This document shows, in pieces, positions 44,398 through 53,141 of a DNA stretch of 64,000 bases (the stretch's first letter is position 1; each line of letters opens with the position of its first letter). Position numbers and translations under genes: made by a program. The DNA is from Acididesulfobacillus acetoxydans (GTDB lineage: Bacteria > Bacillota > Desulfitobacteriia > Desulfitobacteriales > Desulfitobacteriaceae): the NCBI RefSeq assembly GCF_900016645.1, contig NZ_CDGJ01000058.1, one strand, 5' to 3'. The notes under the pieces are model-generated. The model was not told the origin of the DNA and searched no databases. It saw only the letters and a program-made list of their open reading frames with translations.

Positions 44398-44451
44398 ATG
44401 CATCACGCGCGATGCATTACGCAGTATACATCTTACGCGATGTATTGTCAA
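44398..44451 (-). promoter_or_regulatory. MarR promoter with two 7-6-7 palindromic operators
   Basis: On the minus strand TTGACA (44451-44446) and TATACT (44428-44423) have a 17-base spacer. The spacer plus -10 holds ATACATC-6-GATGTAT (44426-44445). A second site ATGCATC-6-GATGCAT (44398-44417) covers the start region, with centres 28 bp apart. A further GATGCATC is at 44383-44390. Confidence 0.85.
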
Positions 44452-44599
44452 GATCGGATCTCAGAGTGGATATCCCAACTATTGAATGGCCGGTTTTGCC
44501 ATGACGCACTTCCCGCCAATAATCGGGGCCGGCGCAGCCAGATGAATTCTTACAGAAGAATCCTTGAGCAGTCGAAATAAGTGAGGTTGGCAGAAAAGG
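44452..44599. other. Divergent region upstream of the ABC-F gene
   Basis: No gene is seen. The ABC-F start is preceded by a weak AAAAGG ribosome site. Confidence 0.4.
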
Positions 44600-46456
44600 A
44601 TGAGCATTTTATATTGTCGGGGGTGCGGGGTGGATGTCTCAGGTGTGGCACTTTTCCGGCAAGCGACCTTTGCACTTGAACCTGGGGATAAAGTCGGGCT
44701 GGTCGGGCCGAACGGCGCCGGCAAAACGACTTTGCTCAAGGCTTGCCTGGGAGAGTGGCCGCTGGAGAGCGGACAGGTTTATGTTACGGGTTCGGTCGGC
44801 TTTTTACCCCAGAATCCTGTCCTGGAGGGAGAGGAAACGGTATGGGCCGGGATGCTGGCCGAACGGTCTGATCTGATTCGTATGGGGGAAGAGCTGCGCA
44901 CCTTGGAAACTCAAATGTCCCGACCCGACGAGAAAATGATGGAACATTACGCGGCTCTGACCGAAGCCTTTGAAAGGCAGGGAGGGTATGCCCTTGAGGC
45001 GCAGGTGCGCAGGATTCTAGCCGGTTTGGATTTGAGCGAGGAGAGAGAAGTGCCCATCCGGCACTTGAGCGGCGGGCAGAAAACACGCCTGGCTCTGGCA
45101 AAACTCCTCTTGCGCTCGCCGGAGATCCTGGTGCTGGATGAACCGACCAATCACCTGGACATTGCGGCCCTGGAGTGGTTGGAAAATTACCTGCGGGAGT
45201 ACGCGGGAACCGTCCTCGTGGTCTCGCATGACCGTTATTTTCTCAACCGAGTCGTGCACAGGATCTTGCACCTGGAACAGGGGGAGTTGCAAGAATACAA
45301 GGGAAACTATTCGGAGTACGAACTGCAGCGGGCCCTGGCCGAGAAGACGATGGCGCGCGAAGCCGAGCGCGTGGCGAAAAAAATCGCCCATCTTGAGGAG
45401 TATATCCGCCGAAACAAAGCCGGAGTGAATGCCAGGCAGGCTCGGGGGCGGGAAACGCAATTGCAACGGATAGTTCCGGTGCAGAGGAAAAAATCCGCCC
45501 GTGAGCTCGGGGTTGCTTTGAGTGTGGCGGGGCGGAGCGGCGATCGGGTGCTGGACGTGCAGGGACTGGCCCTAAGCTTTGGCGAAAAGGTGCTTTTTTC
45601 CGGAGTGGACCTCAGCCTGCGGCGAGGAGAACGGGTGGCCTTGCTGGGCAGGAATGGGGTCGGCAAAACTTCCCTCCTGAAAGCGGTTTTGCACAAGTTA
45701 CCCTATCGTGGTATGATCCGGATAGGAGCTAATGTCATACTGGGTTATTATTCGCAGGAGCATGAAGGGTTAAATCCAGCCAATACGGTCATTGACGAAA
45801 TTCGCCAGGCTTCCTCCCTTTATGACCCGGAAATTCGTTCTCTTTTGGCCCGTTATGGTTTTCAGCAAGAAGAAGTTTTTAAGCCGGTTTCGGTCCTCAG
45901 CGGCGGCGAGAAAAGCCGCTTAGCCTTGTGCAAACTGTTTCTGGTACAGGGAAATTTTCTCCTTTTGGACGAACCGACCAACCATTTGGACGCGGAGACG
46001 CGGGAGGTTTTGGAGGAGGCTCTGCTCGATTACGAGGGAACGATTCTGGCCGTCTCCCACGATCGCTATTTCCTGGACAAACTGGCCGGCAAAATCGCGG
46101 AATTGTTTCCCGACGGATTAAGAGTTTATGACGGTAACTATACGCACTATCTGGAAGCCAAGCAGGCGGAGCGTTTGGCGGTCGGGAGCGGGGTCCGGCG
46201 GGAGGTGCAGGCGGCCCGGCAGACGCGGGGACAGGAGCAGAGGATGTCCCGGGAGGAGCAAAAAAGAGAGAAAAAGGTGCGCGAGCTGGAGGATGGTATC
46301 GCGGCCTTGGAAGCGAAGCTGCACTCGCTGGAAGAAGAATTGGTCGGATGCGCGGCCGATTATGAGAGGGCCATGGCACTGCATCAAGCGTGTGAAGAGA
46401 CCCGGGCTCAAGTGGAGGAAATGCTTCAAGCTTGGACGGAACTGGGAGAAGGTTGA
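44600..46456 (+). CDS. ABC-F family ribosome-associated ATPase
   Basis: This 618-residue protein has two ABC ATPase domains and no membrane part. Walker A is GPNGAGKTT and GRNGVGKTS; signatures LSGGQKTRLALAKLLL and LSGGEKSRLALCKLFL are each followed by DEPTNHLD and a switch SHDRYFL. The interdomain P-site linker (about 235-300) is basic, and a C-terminal coiled coil (about 530-615) is present. ABC-F proteins act on the ribosomal E site in translation control or antibiotic protection. I cannot place it in a subfamily with certainty. Confidence 0.92.
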   Translation: MSILYCRGCGVDVSGVALFRQATFALEPGDKVGLVGPNGAGKTTLLKACLGEWPLESGQVYVTGSVGFLPQNPVLEGEETVWAGMLAERSDLIRMGEELRTLETQMSRPDEKMMEHYAALTEAFERQGGYALEAQVRRILAGLDLSEEREVPIRHLSGGQKTRLALAKLLLRSPEILVLDEPTNHLDIAALEWLENYLREYAGTVLVVSHDRYFLNRVVHRILHLEQGELQEYKGNYSEYELQRALAEKTMAREAERVAKKIAHLEEYIRRNKAGVNARQARGRETQLQRIVPVQRKKSARELGVALSVAGRSGDRVLDVQGLALSFGEKVLFSGVDLSLRRGERVALLGRNGVGKTSLLKAVLHKLPYRGMIRIGANVILGYYSQEHEGLNPANTVIDEIRQASSLYDPEIRSLLARYGFQQEEVFKPVSVLSGGEKSRLALCKLFLVQGNFLLLDEPTNHLDAETREVLEEALLDYEGTILAVSHDRYFLDKLAGKIAELFPDGLRVYDGNYTHYLEAKQAERLAVGSGVRREVQAARQTRGQEQRMSREEQKREKKVRELEDGIAALEAKLHSLEEELVGCAADYERAMALHQACEETRAQVEEMLQAWTELGEG

Positions 46457-46593
46457 GCCCAGAGGCTGCCTGAGTCAGGAAAGAGACTGACATTTGGGAA
46501 CGAGTTGACAGCGAGTCAACTGTAGGTTTTGGTTCTTGACCCCCTGGCCTCGGCCCAGGGAAGATGGCAATTGGGAGCTTGGGGTGAGATAAG

Positions 46594-47217
46594 ATGTGGC
46601 TCATCGGCTTAACCGGAGGTATAGGCAGCGGCAAATCGAGTGTGGCACGCTGGTTGAGAGAACACGGGATCCCGGTCCTGGATGCGGATGCCATGGTTAG
46701 ACGGCTTTTGCAAGGAGACGCGGAGACTGTGACGATGATCCGGCAAGCTTTCGGACCCAAGGTCATAGCGGAGGACGGGCAAGTGGAGCGCCGGAAGCTA
46801 GCAAGGGTCGTGTTTGCGGACGTTCAGGCTCGTGAGGCTCTGGAGGGAATTGTCTATCCGCGGATCGAACGCCTGCGGCTGGAAGAAATGCGAACTCTGG
46901 AAGACTGCGGTCACAGGCTGGCCATTTGGGATGTTCCCCTTCTCTTTGAAAAGAATTTACGAGGGAATGTTCAGGAGACTTTGCTTATTTGGGTTCCGGT
47001 TGAGGTCCAAATTGAAAGGGTCCGGCGCCGCGACGGTTGGACACGGGCTGATATTTTAGCCAGACTGGCGGCCCAGATGCCGCTCGATGACAAGCGCAAG
47101 CTGGCGGATGTCATGATTGATAATTCCGGGGACTGGAGCGAGACCGAAAATCAGCTGGTGGAGTACTGGCGTACCCTGGCAGAGCGAGGCCTCGTGACTA
47201 CGGGCCCATTGCCTTAG
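46594..47217 (+). CDS. coaE: Dephospho-CoA kinase
   Basis: CoaE phosphorylates dephospho-CoA to CoA. The 207-residue protein has the P-loop in LTGGIGSGKSSVARWL (about 5-20), the DADAMVRRLL element, DVPLLFEKN and RDGWTRADILARLAAQMP. GGGGTGAG lies upstream of ATG 46594. With coaD at 5107 it completes the last two steps of CoA synthesis. Confidence 0.96.
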   Translation: MWLIGLTGGIGSGKSSVARWLREHGIPVLDADAMVRRLLQGDAETVTMIRQAFGPKVIAEDGQVERRKLARVVFADVQAREALEGIVYPRIERLRLEEMRTLEDCGHRLAIWDVPLLFEKNLRGNVQETLLIWVPVEVQIERVRRRDGWTRADILARLAAQMPLDDKRKLADVMIDNSGDWSETENQLVEYWRTLAERGLVTTGPLP

Positions 47218-47346
47218 ACACGAGCATCACTCCTATTTGTGGAAGCTGGAGTCTCATGTTTGGCTCAAGGTAACGGCAAACGAACATTGAGTGCCAAATT
47301 TTGGTGAGCAGGTGCGGAGCAGTGAACGAGTGCGTGAGGAGATGTG

Positions 47347-47934
47347 ATGGCTAAAAAGAGGACGAATTCGAGAGGGAACGCCTTGCCTAGGTTGATTGTG
47401 GTCCTGGTGCTCATTGCGGTGGCAGGCTGGGCGCTCTGGCAGTCGCCGCCTGTTGAGCGTATTTTTTACCCCTTTCCGAACCGGGCCCTTGTGGACGAGT
47501 ATGCGCACGACTATGGCGTCGATCCGTTGTTGGTCATTGCCGTCATTCGGGAGGAAAGCCGCTTCTTGCCGCAATCGGAGTCACGCAAAGGGGCGCTGGG
47601 CTTGATGCAGCTTATGCCGGCGACGGCGAGTTCGATTGCGCACAGCCTGGGTGACAAGGGGTACAGGGAGCGTGATCTGCTGGAGCCGGAAAAGAATATT
47701 CAGTACGGGACCTGGTATTTGGCAAGTCTGGAGAAAGAATTCTCGGGAAATGTAGTATTGACAATGGCGGCTTACAACGCGGGGAAAGGACATGTGCGCC
47801 AATGGATTCGTTCGGGGCAGATTGATCCGAAGCATGTCCAGGTGGGGGACATACCATTCGGGGAGACCCGGGAATACGTGTTGCGCGTCTTGAAAAGCTA
47901 TCAAAAGTATATTATGCTTTATAAAAATCCCTAA
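47347..47934 (+). CDS. Membrane-anchored lytic transglycosylase (Slt family)
   Basis: This 195-residue protein has one N-terminal membrane segment (LIVVLVLIAVAGWALW, about 14-30) and an SLT domain with catalytic glutamate in AVIREESRF. GALGLMQLMPATA and MAAYNAGKGHVRQW follow. It cleaves glycan strands to 1,6-anhydroMurNAc ends. The start is ATG 47347; GTG 47344 is in frame but less likely. In Firmicutes this gene often follows coaE, and in sporulating species similar enzymes act in engulfment. Confidence 0.93.
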   Translation: MAKKRTNSRGNALPRLIVVLVLIAVAGWALWQSPPVERIFYPFPNRALVDEYAHDYGVDPLLVIAVIREESRFLPQSESRKGALGLMQLMPATASSIAHSLGDKGYRERDLLEPEKNIQYGTWYLASLEKEFSGNVVLTMAAYNAGKGHVRQWIRSGQIDPKHVQVGDIPFGETREYVLRVLKSYQKYIMLYKNP

Positions 47935-47978
47935 GTTTTTTTGGCACAAGCTTTGCTCGGAAAAGGGAGGTAGTGCAG

Positions 47979-48257
47979 GTGCACAGCGTTGACCCCACGG
48001 AAAGCAAGGAAATCCTGACTCGGCTTAAGACAACCCGGGGCCATATTTCCGGTGTTGAGCGCATGATTGAAGAAGACAAGACCTGTGAGGAAATTCTTGT
48101 GCAGCTTTTGGCTATCCGGTCATCTATTCAGAAAGTGTCTGCGGTCGTTGCCCAGCGTTATGCCAATACGTGTCTGGTGGATGCGCTGGAAAAAGGGGAA
48201 AACCAGCAGGAAATTCTCAACAAAGCCATTGAAACGATCATGAAGCTGAGCCAGTAA
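47979..48257 (+). CDS. CsoR/CstR-family (DUF156) sensor-repressor
   Basis: The 92-residue all-helical protein has ILTRLKTTRGHISGVERMIEEDKTC, then ILVQLLAIRSSIQKVSAVVA and NTCLVDALEK. Both conserved cysteines (Cys in DKTC and NTCL) are present, but the copper-ligand histidine between them is not obvious (AQRYANTC). Copper sensing is therefore doubtful, and persulfide sensing of the CstR kind, which needs only two cysteines, is plausible. GTG 47979 has GGAGG 8 bases upstream and is preferred over GTG 47973. Candidate operators for it are at 55476 and 57364. Confidence 0.88.
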   Translation: MHSVDPTESKEILTRLKTTRGHISGVERMIEEDKTCEEILVQLLAIRSSIQKVSAVVAQRYANTCLVDALEKGENQQEILNKAIETIMKLSQ

Positions 48258-48617
48258 GGGCGGACGGCCCGGTTCAGCGCAGCCCAATCATTCAAATTCT
48301 TAGAGGAAGCGGGTTGGAGAAGAGACCGATTTTGTTCACTGGCCTGAAAAGAGATCCCGGACGCTGCACCTGGTTGCCCCTGGGAAAATAAGAGAAGGAA
48401 ACGGAAGAGGCCGCCTAGAAATGTGGCGGTCTTTTTCAGCATATCCGAAAGGGTAAAACCTACGGGTGTATAAGTGCAACTTCGGTTTCCGCCGAGGCTG
48501 ATCGCTCCACTGGGCCAATCGTAGCACACGCTGAGGTCCCTTCAGTCTTTTTGTTCCCGGATCTCTGACCAATGAAGCGAGGTCTCTCAATCTATTACCG
48601 TCGCGCTGAACGACCAT
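48258..48617. other. Gap after the CsoR-family gene
   Basis: It holds one terminator candidate (48406-48437) and about 180 bases of unassigned sequence leading into a pseudogene. Confidence 0.4.
48406..48437 (+). terminator. Weak terminator after the CsoR-family gene
   Basis: CCGCC and GGCGG with outer AAGA/TCTT pairing enclose TAGAAATGT and are followed by TTTTT. It is about 150 bases past the stop codon. Confidence 0.5.
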
Positions 48618-48841
48618 TGGAAGCGACATGCGACATATATTGCAAGCATGACTGGGTGGGATCACTTGGGAATTGGGTCTGATTTGGATGGAGGATTGGG
48701 GCTCGAAGAGAGCCCCCGGGAAATAAACACTGTGGCAGACTTGTATAAGGCAGGCTCCGTTGTGCCTGCAGATGTTAGTGAAGCGGTATTAAGTACGAAC
48801 TGGTTGCGATTTCTTAGGTCTTCATTACCCCAAGTTTCTTG
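48618..48841 (+). pseudogene. Remnant of a membrane dipeptidase (peptidase M19)
   Basis: The frame reads WDHLGIGSDLDGGLGLEES, then INTVADL and NWLRFLRSSL. These are the conserved HxGIGSDxDG, NTxADLP and GxNxLRVF elements of renal-dipeptidase-type M19 enzymes. It lacks the N-terminal metal ligands and has lost residues between the last two elements, so it is a decayed 3' end. Confidence 0.8.
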
Positions 48842-48989
48842 ATAGCTCGTAGAGACCCTCAACCAACTTCTCCCGAGGAACTTTTGGATTCGGAAGTCCC
48901 CGATTTACTAACAAGGATCCGGATCTTATTAGAACGACGCCATTATTACCGTCTGAGCCATGCCACTGGAAAGGCACTTTGCCTGGCGG

Positions 48990-49291
48990 TTTTCTCTGTA
49001 GTTTCCGGATTGGGTGCGCCGCAGGCTCGACATCGCCATGAGCCTAATCGGCAAACCCCGGCTTATTTTCCTCGACGAGCCGACCACCGGGCTTGACCCC
49101 GAGGGGCGCATCGAGGTTTGGAAGGTTGTCAAAGAGCTGGCTAACGGCGGCACGACGGTATTCCTGACTACGCAGTATCTGGAGGAAGGCCTGTCGGCAA
49201 TGATATTTGGATCGCGCTCTCTTGGTGTCTTGGCATTCTTGTTGTCGCGTATCTATTCGCAATGAGGGTTTACAAACGCAAAGCAGCTTAA
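48990..49291 (+). pseudogene. Fused remnants of an ABC-2 transporter (ATPase end joined to permease end)
   Basis: From about 49014 the frame encodes RRRLDIAMSLIGKPRLIFLD then EPTTGLDPEGR and FLTTQYLEE, the signature-to-H-loop part of a DrrA-type ATPase. At about 49190 it switches, in another frame, to WIALSWCLGILVVAYLFAMR then VYKRKAA and TAA 49289. That is the last span and tail of an ABC-2 permease. An internal deletion evidently joined the two genes, and the upstream edge also looks frameshifted. Confidence 0.8.
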
Positions 49292-49357
49292 TGTTCGCAG
49301 GCAGTGAAATGATAGTGCTCAGATGTCAATTATCAAAGAGCCGGACGCTAAAACGCG

Positions 49358-49402
49358 GAGCCGATAACATGTGAGAGTTCACAGTTATCGGCTCTTTCTT
49401 TC
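49358..49402. terminator. Strong hairpin terminator
   Basis: GAGCCGATAAC (49358-49368) and GTTATCGGCTC (49384-49394) form an 11-bp perfect stem followed by TTTCTTTC. It isolates the Hdr cluster from upstream transcription. Confidence 0.85.
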
Positions 49403-49610
49403 GTGGTGCGCTGGATGAATTTGTCGCAGATTGAGTCTGCGACAGCAATGAATACGGACATGGAGCAGACCCAAAATGGACCCAATCAAATGTTGGAACT
49501 AAAAAACGGAATGGGGTACGGAGTGAGCGTTTGGCCAAAAGCCACTGCCTTTTGAACTAATCTGGACTCCGGAATGCGATGTATAGATATTCTGTATTGG
49601 GAAAAACTTA

Positions 49611-49640
49611 TTGACCCCGGATCTGGTTCGGGTGTATCCT
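49611..49640 (+). promoter_or_regulatory. Possible promoter of the Hdr cluster
   Basis: TTGACC (49611-49616) and TATCCT (49635-49640) are separated by 18 bases, about 40 bases before the first gene. Confidence 0.4.
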
Positions 49641-49681
49641 TGATTTAGGAATTGGACCCCTGCCAGGGGGGAGGGGGCATA

Positions 49682-49942
49682 GTGATTATGCTCAATTGCT
49701 CGAAGTGCGGTCAGCTCATCGCCGAATTTCGTCCCAAGTTTTTTATGGTGTTGGAGAAGGTCAGCCCTTTGCCCAAAAATGTGAAAGAGATTACTTGCCC
49801 AAAATGCGGCGGGCTGAACTATGCTCTTAATTTATCGGAATGTGCCCGTTGCGACTTTTTTAAGCCTTTGTACAATCCTTTGTCCCCAGGGGAGATTTTC
49901 AGTTTGGGTTGTCGGGGTCAGTGCTTGAGTCTCTATGAGTGA
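49682..49942 (+). CDS. Small double zinc-ribbon-like protein
   Basis: This protein of about 85 residues has three Cys pairs: CSKC (residue about 5), CPKCGGLNYAL (about 40) and CARC (about 55), with a last CRGQC near the end. It probably binds zinc or an iron-sulfur cluster. GTG 49682 or ATG 49688 follow a G-rich ribosome site. It heads the Hdr gene run, with 47 bases to the next gene. I do not know the family. Confidence 0.7.
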   Translation: MIMLNCSKCGQLIAEFRPKFFMVLEKVSPLPKNVKEITCPKCGGLNYALNLSECARCDFFKPLYNPLSPGEIFSLGCRGQCLSLYE

Positions 49943-49989
49943 CCTAAGCGGTTGCAGTGAGCCGGTTAGTTCAGAGGGAGGTAAGAGAG

Positions 49990-50232
49990 ATGGCGGAGAA
50001 TTTTATGGAGGAGTACGGCCAAGAGACAAGTCGGGAAGCGGCGGAGCGCACACTTTCCTATTTCCGGGAACTCTTCAGTCTGGAGATGCCCCTGGGGCGA
50101 ATGATGAAAATGATGCCCGGTATGGTCAAGTTCGCCATGCACGGCAAAGACACGAGGGTTGATCTCCTGAAGTTTGTGCCACAGATGATGCCCATGATGA
50201 AAGCGGCCGTAAGCGGTAAGAGAGAGGGATAG
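49990..50232 (+). CDS. Methionine-rich 80-residue protein, unknown
   Basis: The protein is predicted helical with an unusual methionine content: GRMMKMMPGMVKFAMHGKDT and FVPQMMPMMKAA. ATG 49990 has GGGAGG 7 bases upstream, which rules out the longer frame from 49957. It ends 10 bases before hdrC, so it is translated with the Hdr genes and may be a complex-specific accessory or anchor. I do not recognise a family. Confidence 0.7.
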   Translation: MAENFMEEYGQETSREAAERTLSYFRELFSLEMPLGRMMKMMPGMVKFAMHGKDTRVDLLKFVPQMMPMMKAAVSGKREG

Positions 50233-50242
50233 GTGGGACGCG

Positions 50243-50956
50243 ATGCTGGAAAAAGTGAAAGATTGGAGCGACGAGTTCTACGAAAGCTTTAAACCGATTG
50301 CTATGGGGTTTGTCAACGAGGCGGAGAAGTGTCTCCAGTGCGGAAAATGCACCGGACAGTGCCCGGCCGCGGCGGTCACACCGAGTTACAATCCGCGCAA
50401 GATCATCCGGGACCTGGTTTTCGGCAATGTTAAGCGGGTTCTCTCCAGTGTCGAACTCTGGCAATGTTTTTTCTGCAGCGGTTGTTATTCGGTTTGCCCC
50501 ATGGATATCAATTTTCCCTTCTTCGTCTTTATGTTTCGGCTGGCCGCTATGAACGAAGGCTATGGCTGGGAGGACGTTAAACAGTTGGAGGGGTACGCGG
50601 AGAAGAGTTATCTCAAGGACGGGATCACGGTCTCGACCTTCGAACGGAACCCCTATGTGCTTGATACTGTTGGGGATATAGGGAAAATACGGGCGGAAGC
50701 CGGACTCCCGCCCGAGCGCAAGGTCAGTGCGCGCGGAGTGGCGGAGATCAACATGATCTCAGATCTCAGCGGGATGACGGCCTTTATGAAGCAAATCGGC
50801 GGGGTCGAGCTCCTGGATTGCAAGAGCTGTACGGATGAGCAGGCCAAGCGCTGCAAGAGGAAGCCGATGCCTTCCAAAGTCGGCAAGGTCAAAACCCACT
50901 ATCGTTTCTATAATTATGGCGAACCGGGAGGGAAAAAACATGCCCAGGCTGGATAA
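50243..50956 (+). CDS. hdrC: HdrC-like iron-sulfur subunit (first set)
   Basis: This 237-residue protein has two [4Fe-4S] motifs, CLQCGKCTGQCP (about 30-41) and CFFCSGCYSVCP (about 75-86), in the HdrC arrangement. A longer C-terminal part follows, ending with two further cysteines (LDCKSCTDEQAKRC). HdrC relays electrons between HdrA and the HdrB disulfide site. Its end overlaps the next gene by 17 bases. In sHdr clusters C1 and B1 have this length and order. Confidence 0.9.
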   Translation: MLEKVKDWSDEFYESFKPIAMGFVNEAEKCLQCGKCTGQCPAAAVTPSYNPRKIIRDLVFGNVKRVLSSVELWQCFFCSGCYSVCPMDINFPFFVFMFRLAAMNEGYGWEDVKQLEGYAEKSYLKDGITVSTFERNPYVLDTVGDIGKIRAEAGLPPERKVSARGVAEINMISDLSGMTAFMKQIGGVELLDCKSCTDEQAKRCKRKPMPSKVGKVKTHYRFYNYGEPGGKKHAQAG

Positions 50957-51869
50957 AGTGGCGCAGATTCCGAAACCGGAACAGATCTTCTTTTTCAAAA
51001 GCTGTGTGGCCAGCAATAAGTACCCCGGCATCGAGGCCTGCGGGACGGAATCTCTGCGTCTTCTCGGTGTGGAACCGGTGGAGTCGGAGGAACAGACTTG
51101 CTGCGGCGGGTTCGTGACGTTTGCCAATGTGGCGGCTCCCACGGCCTCCATGCCCGCTGTGGCGCGCAATCTCTCCTTGGCGGAGGAGAAAAATTTGGAC
51201 ACGTGTGTGGTCTGCAATGGCTGCTGGACTTTTCTCAATGAATTCGGACATTTCATGAACCATAATGAGGAAGTGAAAGCCAGCGTCAATATGATGCTCA
51301 ACATGATGGGACGCAGTTATGAGGGCAGCGGTCAGGTCTTTCATATCGCAGAACTTTTCTATCGTCTTAAAGACGACATTGCCAAAAAAGTTAAACGCCC
51401 TTTGGCAGGGGTGCGGGCAGCCACCCACTATGGCTGTCACTATTTGGGGGGAGGAAAATATTCGGCCATCGACGATGCGCAAATGCCCAGCTACATGGAA
51501 GAACTCATTGAGCTGATGGGCGGAACGGTGGTGCCTTATACAGCCAACCGGGAGTGCTGCGGCACCGGATTTACGCAAATCATCAACGGTAAGGACCTCT
51601 CCTTGGAGCACACGCAGCGCAAGCTGGACTCCGTCCGGGAAGCGGATCCTGACTTGCTCATCGTCCAATGCCCTTATTGCCACAGCCAACTGGATCGGGT
51701 CCAACAACAACTGAATTTTCGCCAGGGCACGGATTATCAAACACCGGTCCTGCATATCGCCCAACTTGTGGGAATGGCCTTGGGAGTGCCTGAGGGAAAA
51801 TTAGCTTTTGCGGCCCACATCAGCGGGCGGAAGCGCCTGGAAGAGGTCTGGGATCGGGTTGGACGCTGA
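50940..51869 (+). CDS. hdrB: HdrB-like CCG-domain subunit (first set)
   Basis: The 309-residue protein has two cysteine-rich CCG domains that in HdrB bind the noncubane [4Fe-4S] clusters used for disulfide chemistry: FKSCVASNKYPG, TCCGGF and CVVCNGCW in the first half, HYGCHYLGG, ECCGTGF and CPYCHSQLD in the second. All CCG cysteines are present. ATG 50940 lies inside the end of hdrC. It is followed 16 bases later by the HdrA-like gene. Confidence 0.92.
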   Translation: MPRLDKVAQIPKPEQIFFFKSCVASNKYPGIEACGTESLRLLGVEPVESEEQTCCGGFVTFANVAAPTASMPAVARNLSLAEEKNLDTCVVCNGCWTFLNEFGHFMNHNEEVKASVNMMLNMMGRSYEGSGQVFHIAELFYRLKDDIAKKVKRPLAGVRAATHYGCHYLGGGKYSAIDDAQMPSYMEELIELMGGTVVPYTANRECCGTGFTQIINGKDLSLEHTQRKLDSVREADPDLLIVQCPYCHSQLDRVQQQLNFRQGTDYQTPVLHIAQLVGMALGVPEGKLAFAAHISGRKRLEEVWDRVGR

Positions 51870-51885
51870 GAAGGAGGGAGAGACT

Positions 51886-52899
51886 TTGGCTAAGAAAACG
51901 TTAATCATTGGCGGGGGTATCGCCGGAATCACGGCGGCGCAAAAAATCGCCCAAAATGGCGGAACGGCCCTCCTAATCGAAAAAGAAGGACACCTGGGGG
52001 GGAATTTCGCCAAGTTGACCTACACGTTTCCGGTTCTGGCGGACGCCAAGGGGATCGTAACCCGGGAGATCAAAACGGCAGAGGAACTCGCCGGAATCGA
52101 AATCTTACCCCGGACCACGCTGGAGTCCTGCCGCGGAGAGGCCGGTAATTTTACGGTGGAACTCGGGACGCCGTCCGGCAGACGGACGGAACAAGTCGCT
52201 GCTATTGTCGTGGCGGCCGGGTTCCACTATATGGAACCCACGGCTTATACGGAATATGCCTATGGGCGTTCGGCAAAAGTCGTCACAAGCCTGGAATTCG
52301 AGAAGATGGCGGCTGAGGGACGGTTACCGCAGGGGCCGGCGCGGGTTGTCTTTGTCCACTGCGTGGGTTCTCGGGACAAGGCGAAAGGGTACCGCTACTG
52401 CAGCAAGATCTGCTGCTCATACTCCGCCAAACATGCCATCATGTTAAAACAGGCTAATCCCGAGGCCAAGGCTTATGTCTTCTACATTGACATTCGCGCG
52501 CTGGGCAAGGGATACGAAGAGTTTATCCGCGAGGCCATGGAGAAATATAATGTCCGCTATATCCGCGGGCGCGTGGCCAAGGTGATCGAGTCGGGCGACA
52601 AGCTGCTGGTCCGGGCCGAGGACTCGCTCATCGGAAATCCGGTGGAAGTGGAAGCGGATTTGGTGGTGTTGGCCTCGGCTATGGAGCCCCCGCAAGGCTC
52701 GCGTGCTCTGGCCGGAATCCTGGGGATCGCGACCGACGAATACGGTTTTTTCCGGGAAGCGGAGGCCAATGTCCGCCCTTGTCATTCCTCGAAAGAAGGC
52801 ATTTTCTTGGCGGGGAGCTGCACTCAACCGATGGAGATAGCCGCGGCGGTGGCGATGGGGGGGTTGGCGGCGAGCGAGGCCCTGATCCTCAGCCGCTGA
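51886..52899 (+). CDS. hdrA: HdrA-like FAD/iron-sulfur oxidoreductase, short sHdrA type
   Basis: This 337-residue flavoprotein begins with the FAD-binding motif LIIGGGIAGITAAQKIAQNG. It has VHCVGSRDKAKGYRYCSKICC (about 170-190), the HdrA cysteine cluster, and FLAGSCTQPMEIAAAVAMGG near the end. It lacks the additional ferredoxin domains of methanogen HdrA. In length and content it resembles sHdrA of sulfur oxidisers rather than the electron-bifurcating enzyme. TTG 51886 follows AAGGAGGG by 7 bases. No MvhD, FlxABCD or FrhB partner is nearby. Confidence 0.9.
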   Translation: MAKKTLIIGGGIAGITAAQKIAQNGGTALLIEKEGHLGGNFAKLTYTFPVLADAKGIVTREIKTAEELAGIEILPRTTLESCRGEAGNFTVELGTPSGRRTEQVAAIVVAAGFHYMEPTAYTEYAYGRSAKVVTSLEFEKMAAEGRLPQGPARVVFVHCVGSRDKAKGYRYCSKICCSYSAKHAIMLKQANPEAKAYVFYIDIRALGKGYEEFIREAMEKYNVRYIRGRVAKVIESGDKLLVRAEDSLIGNPVEVEADLVVLASAMEPPQGSRALAGILGIATDEYGFFREAEANVRPCHSSKEGIFLAGSCTQPMEIAAAVAMGGLAASEALILSR

Positions 52900-53021
52900 A
52901 CCGAGTCTTCGAAGTGCGAGGTTCGAGTGTAAGGGCTCTTCCGGACCTCTTGGCACGCCAGCGGCGCTTGCCGCAGTTTCTAGTGGGGCAGAGAGGTTCC
53001 CATGGGATTGCGGAGAAGTCC

Positions 53022-53081
53022 GACGGAGTACAATGGAGACTGACGCGGTGCAATGGAGACTGACGGAGTGCAATGGAGACT
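53022..53081 (+). repeat. Three 20-bp tandem repeats
   Basis: Units GACGSGGTRCAATGGAGACT-like at 53022, 53042 and 53062 are nearly identical, followed by a decayed fourth copy (GACGGAGTTA at 53091). They fill the gap between the two Hdr gene sets. Confidence 0.93.
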
Positions 53082-53141
53082 GCGGAATTCGACGGAGTTA
53101 GACAGGGAGAGCTATAGGGGTTCTATAGAGGTGATAAAACG

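Larger units (their letters stand above)
49292..49681. other. Gap before the Hdr cluster
   Basis: It contains one strong terminator and a weak promoter (next entries). No other feature is seen. Confidence 0.5.

Noticed and set aside
48436..48520. Riboswitch-like stretch (GGGTAAAACCTACGGGTG)
   Set aside because: No riboswitch core that I know could be matched, and only pseudogenes lie downstream.
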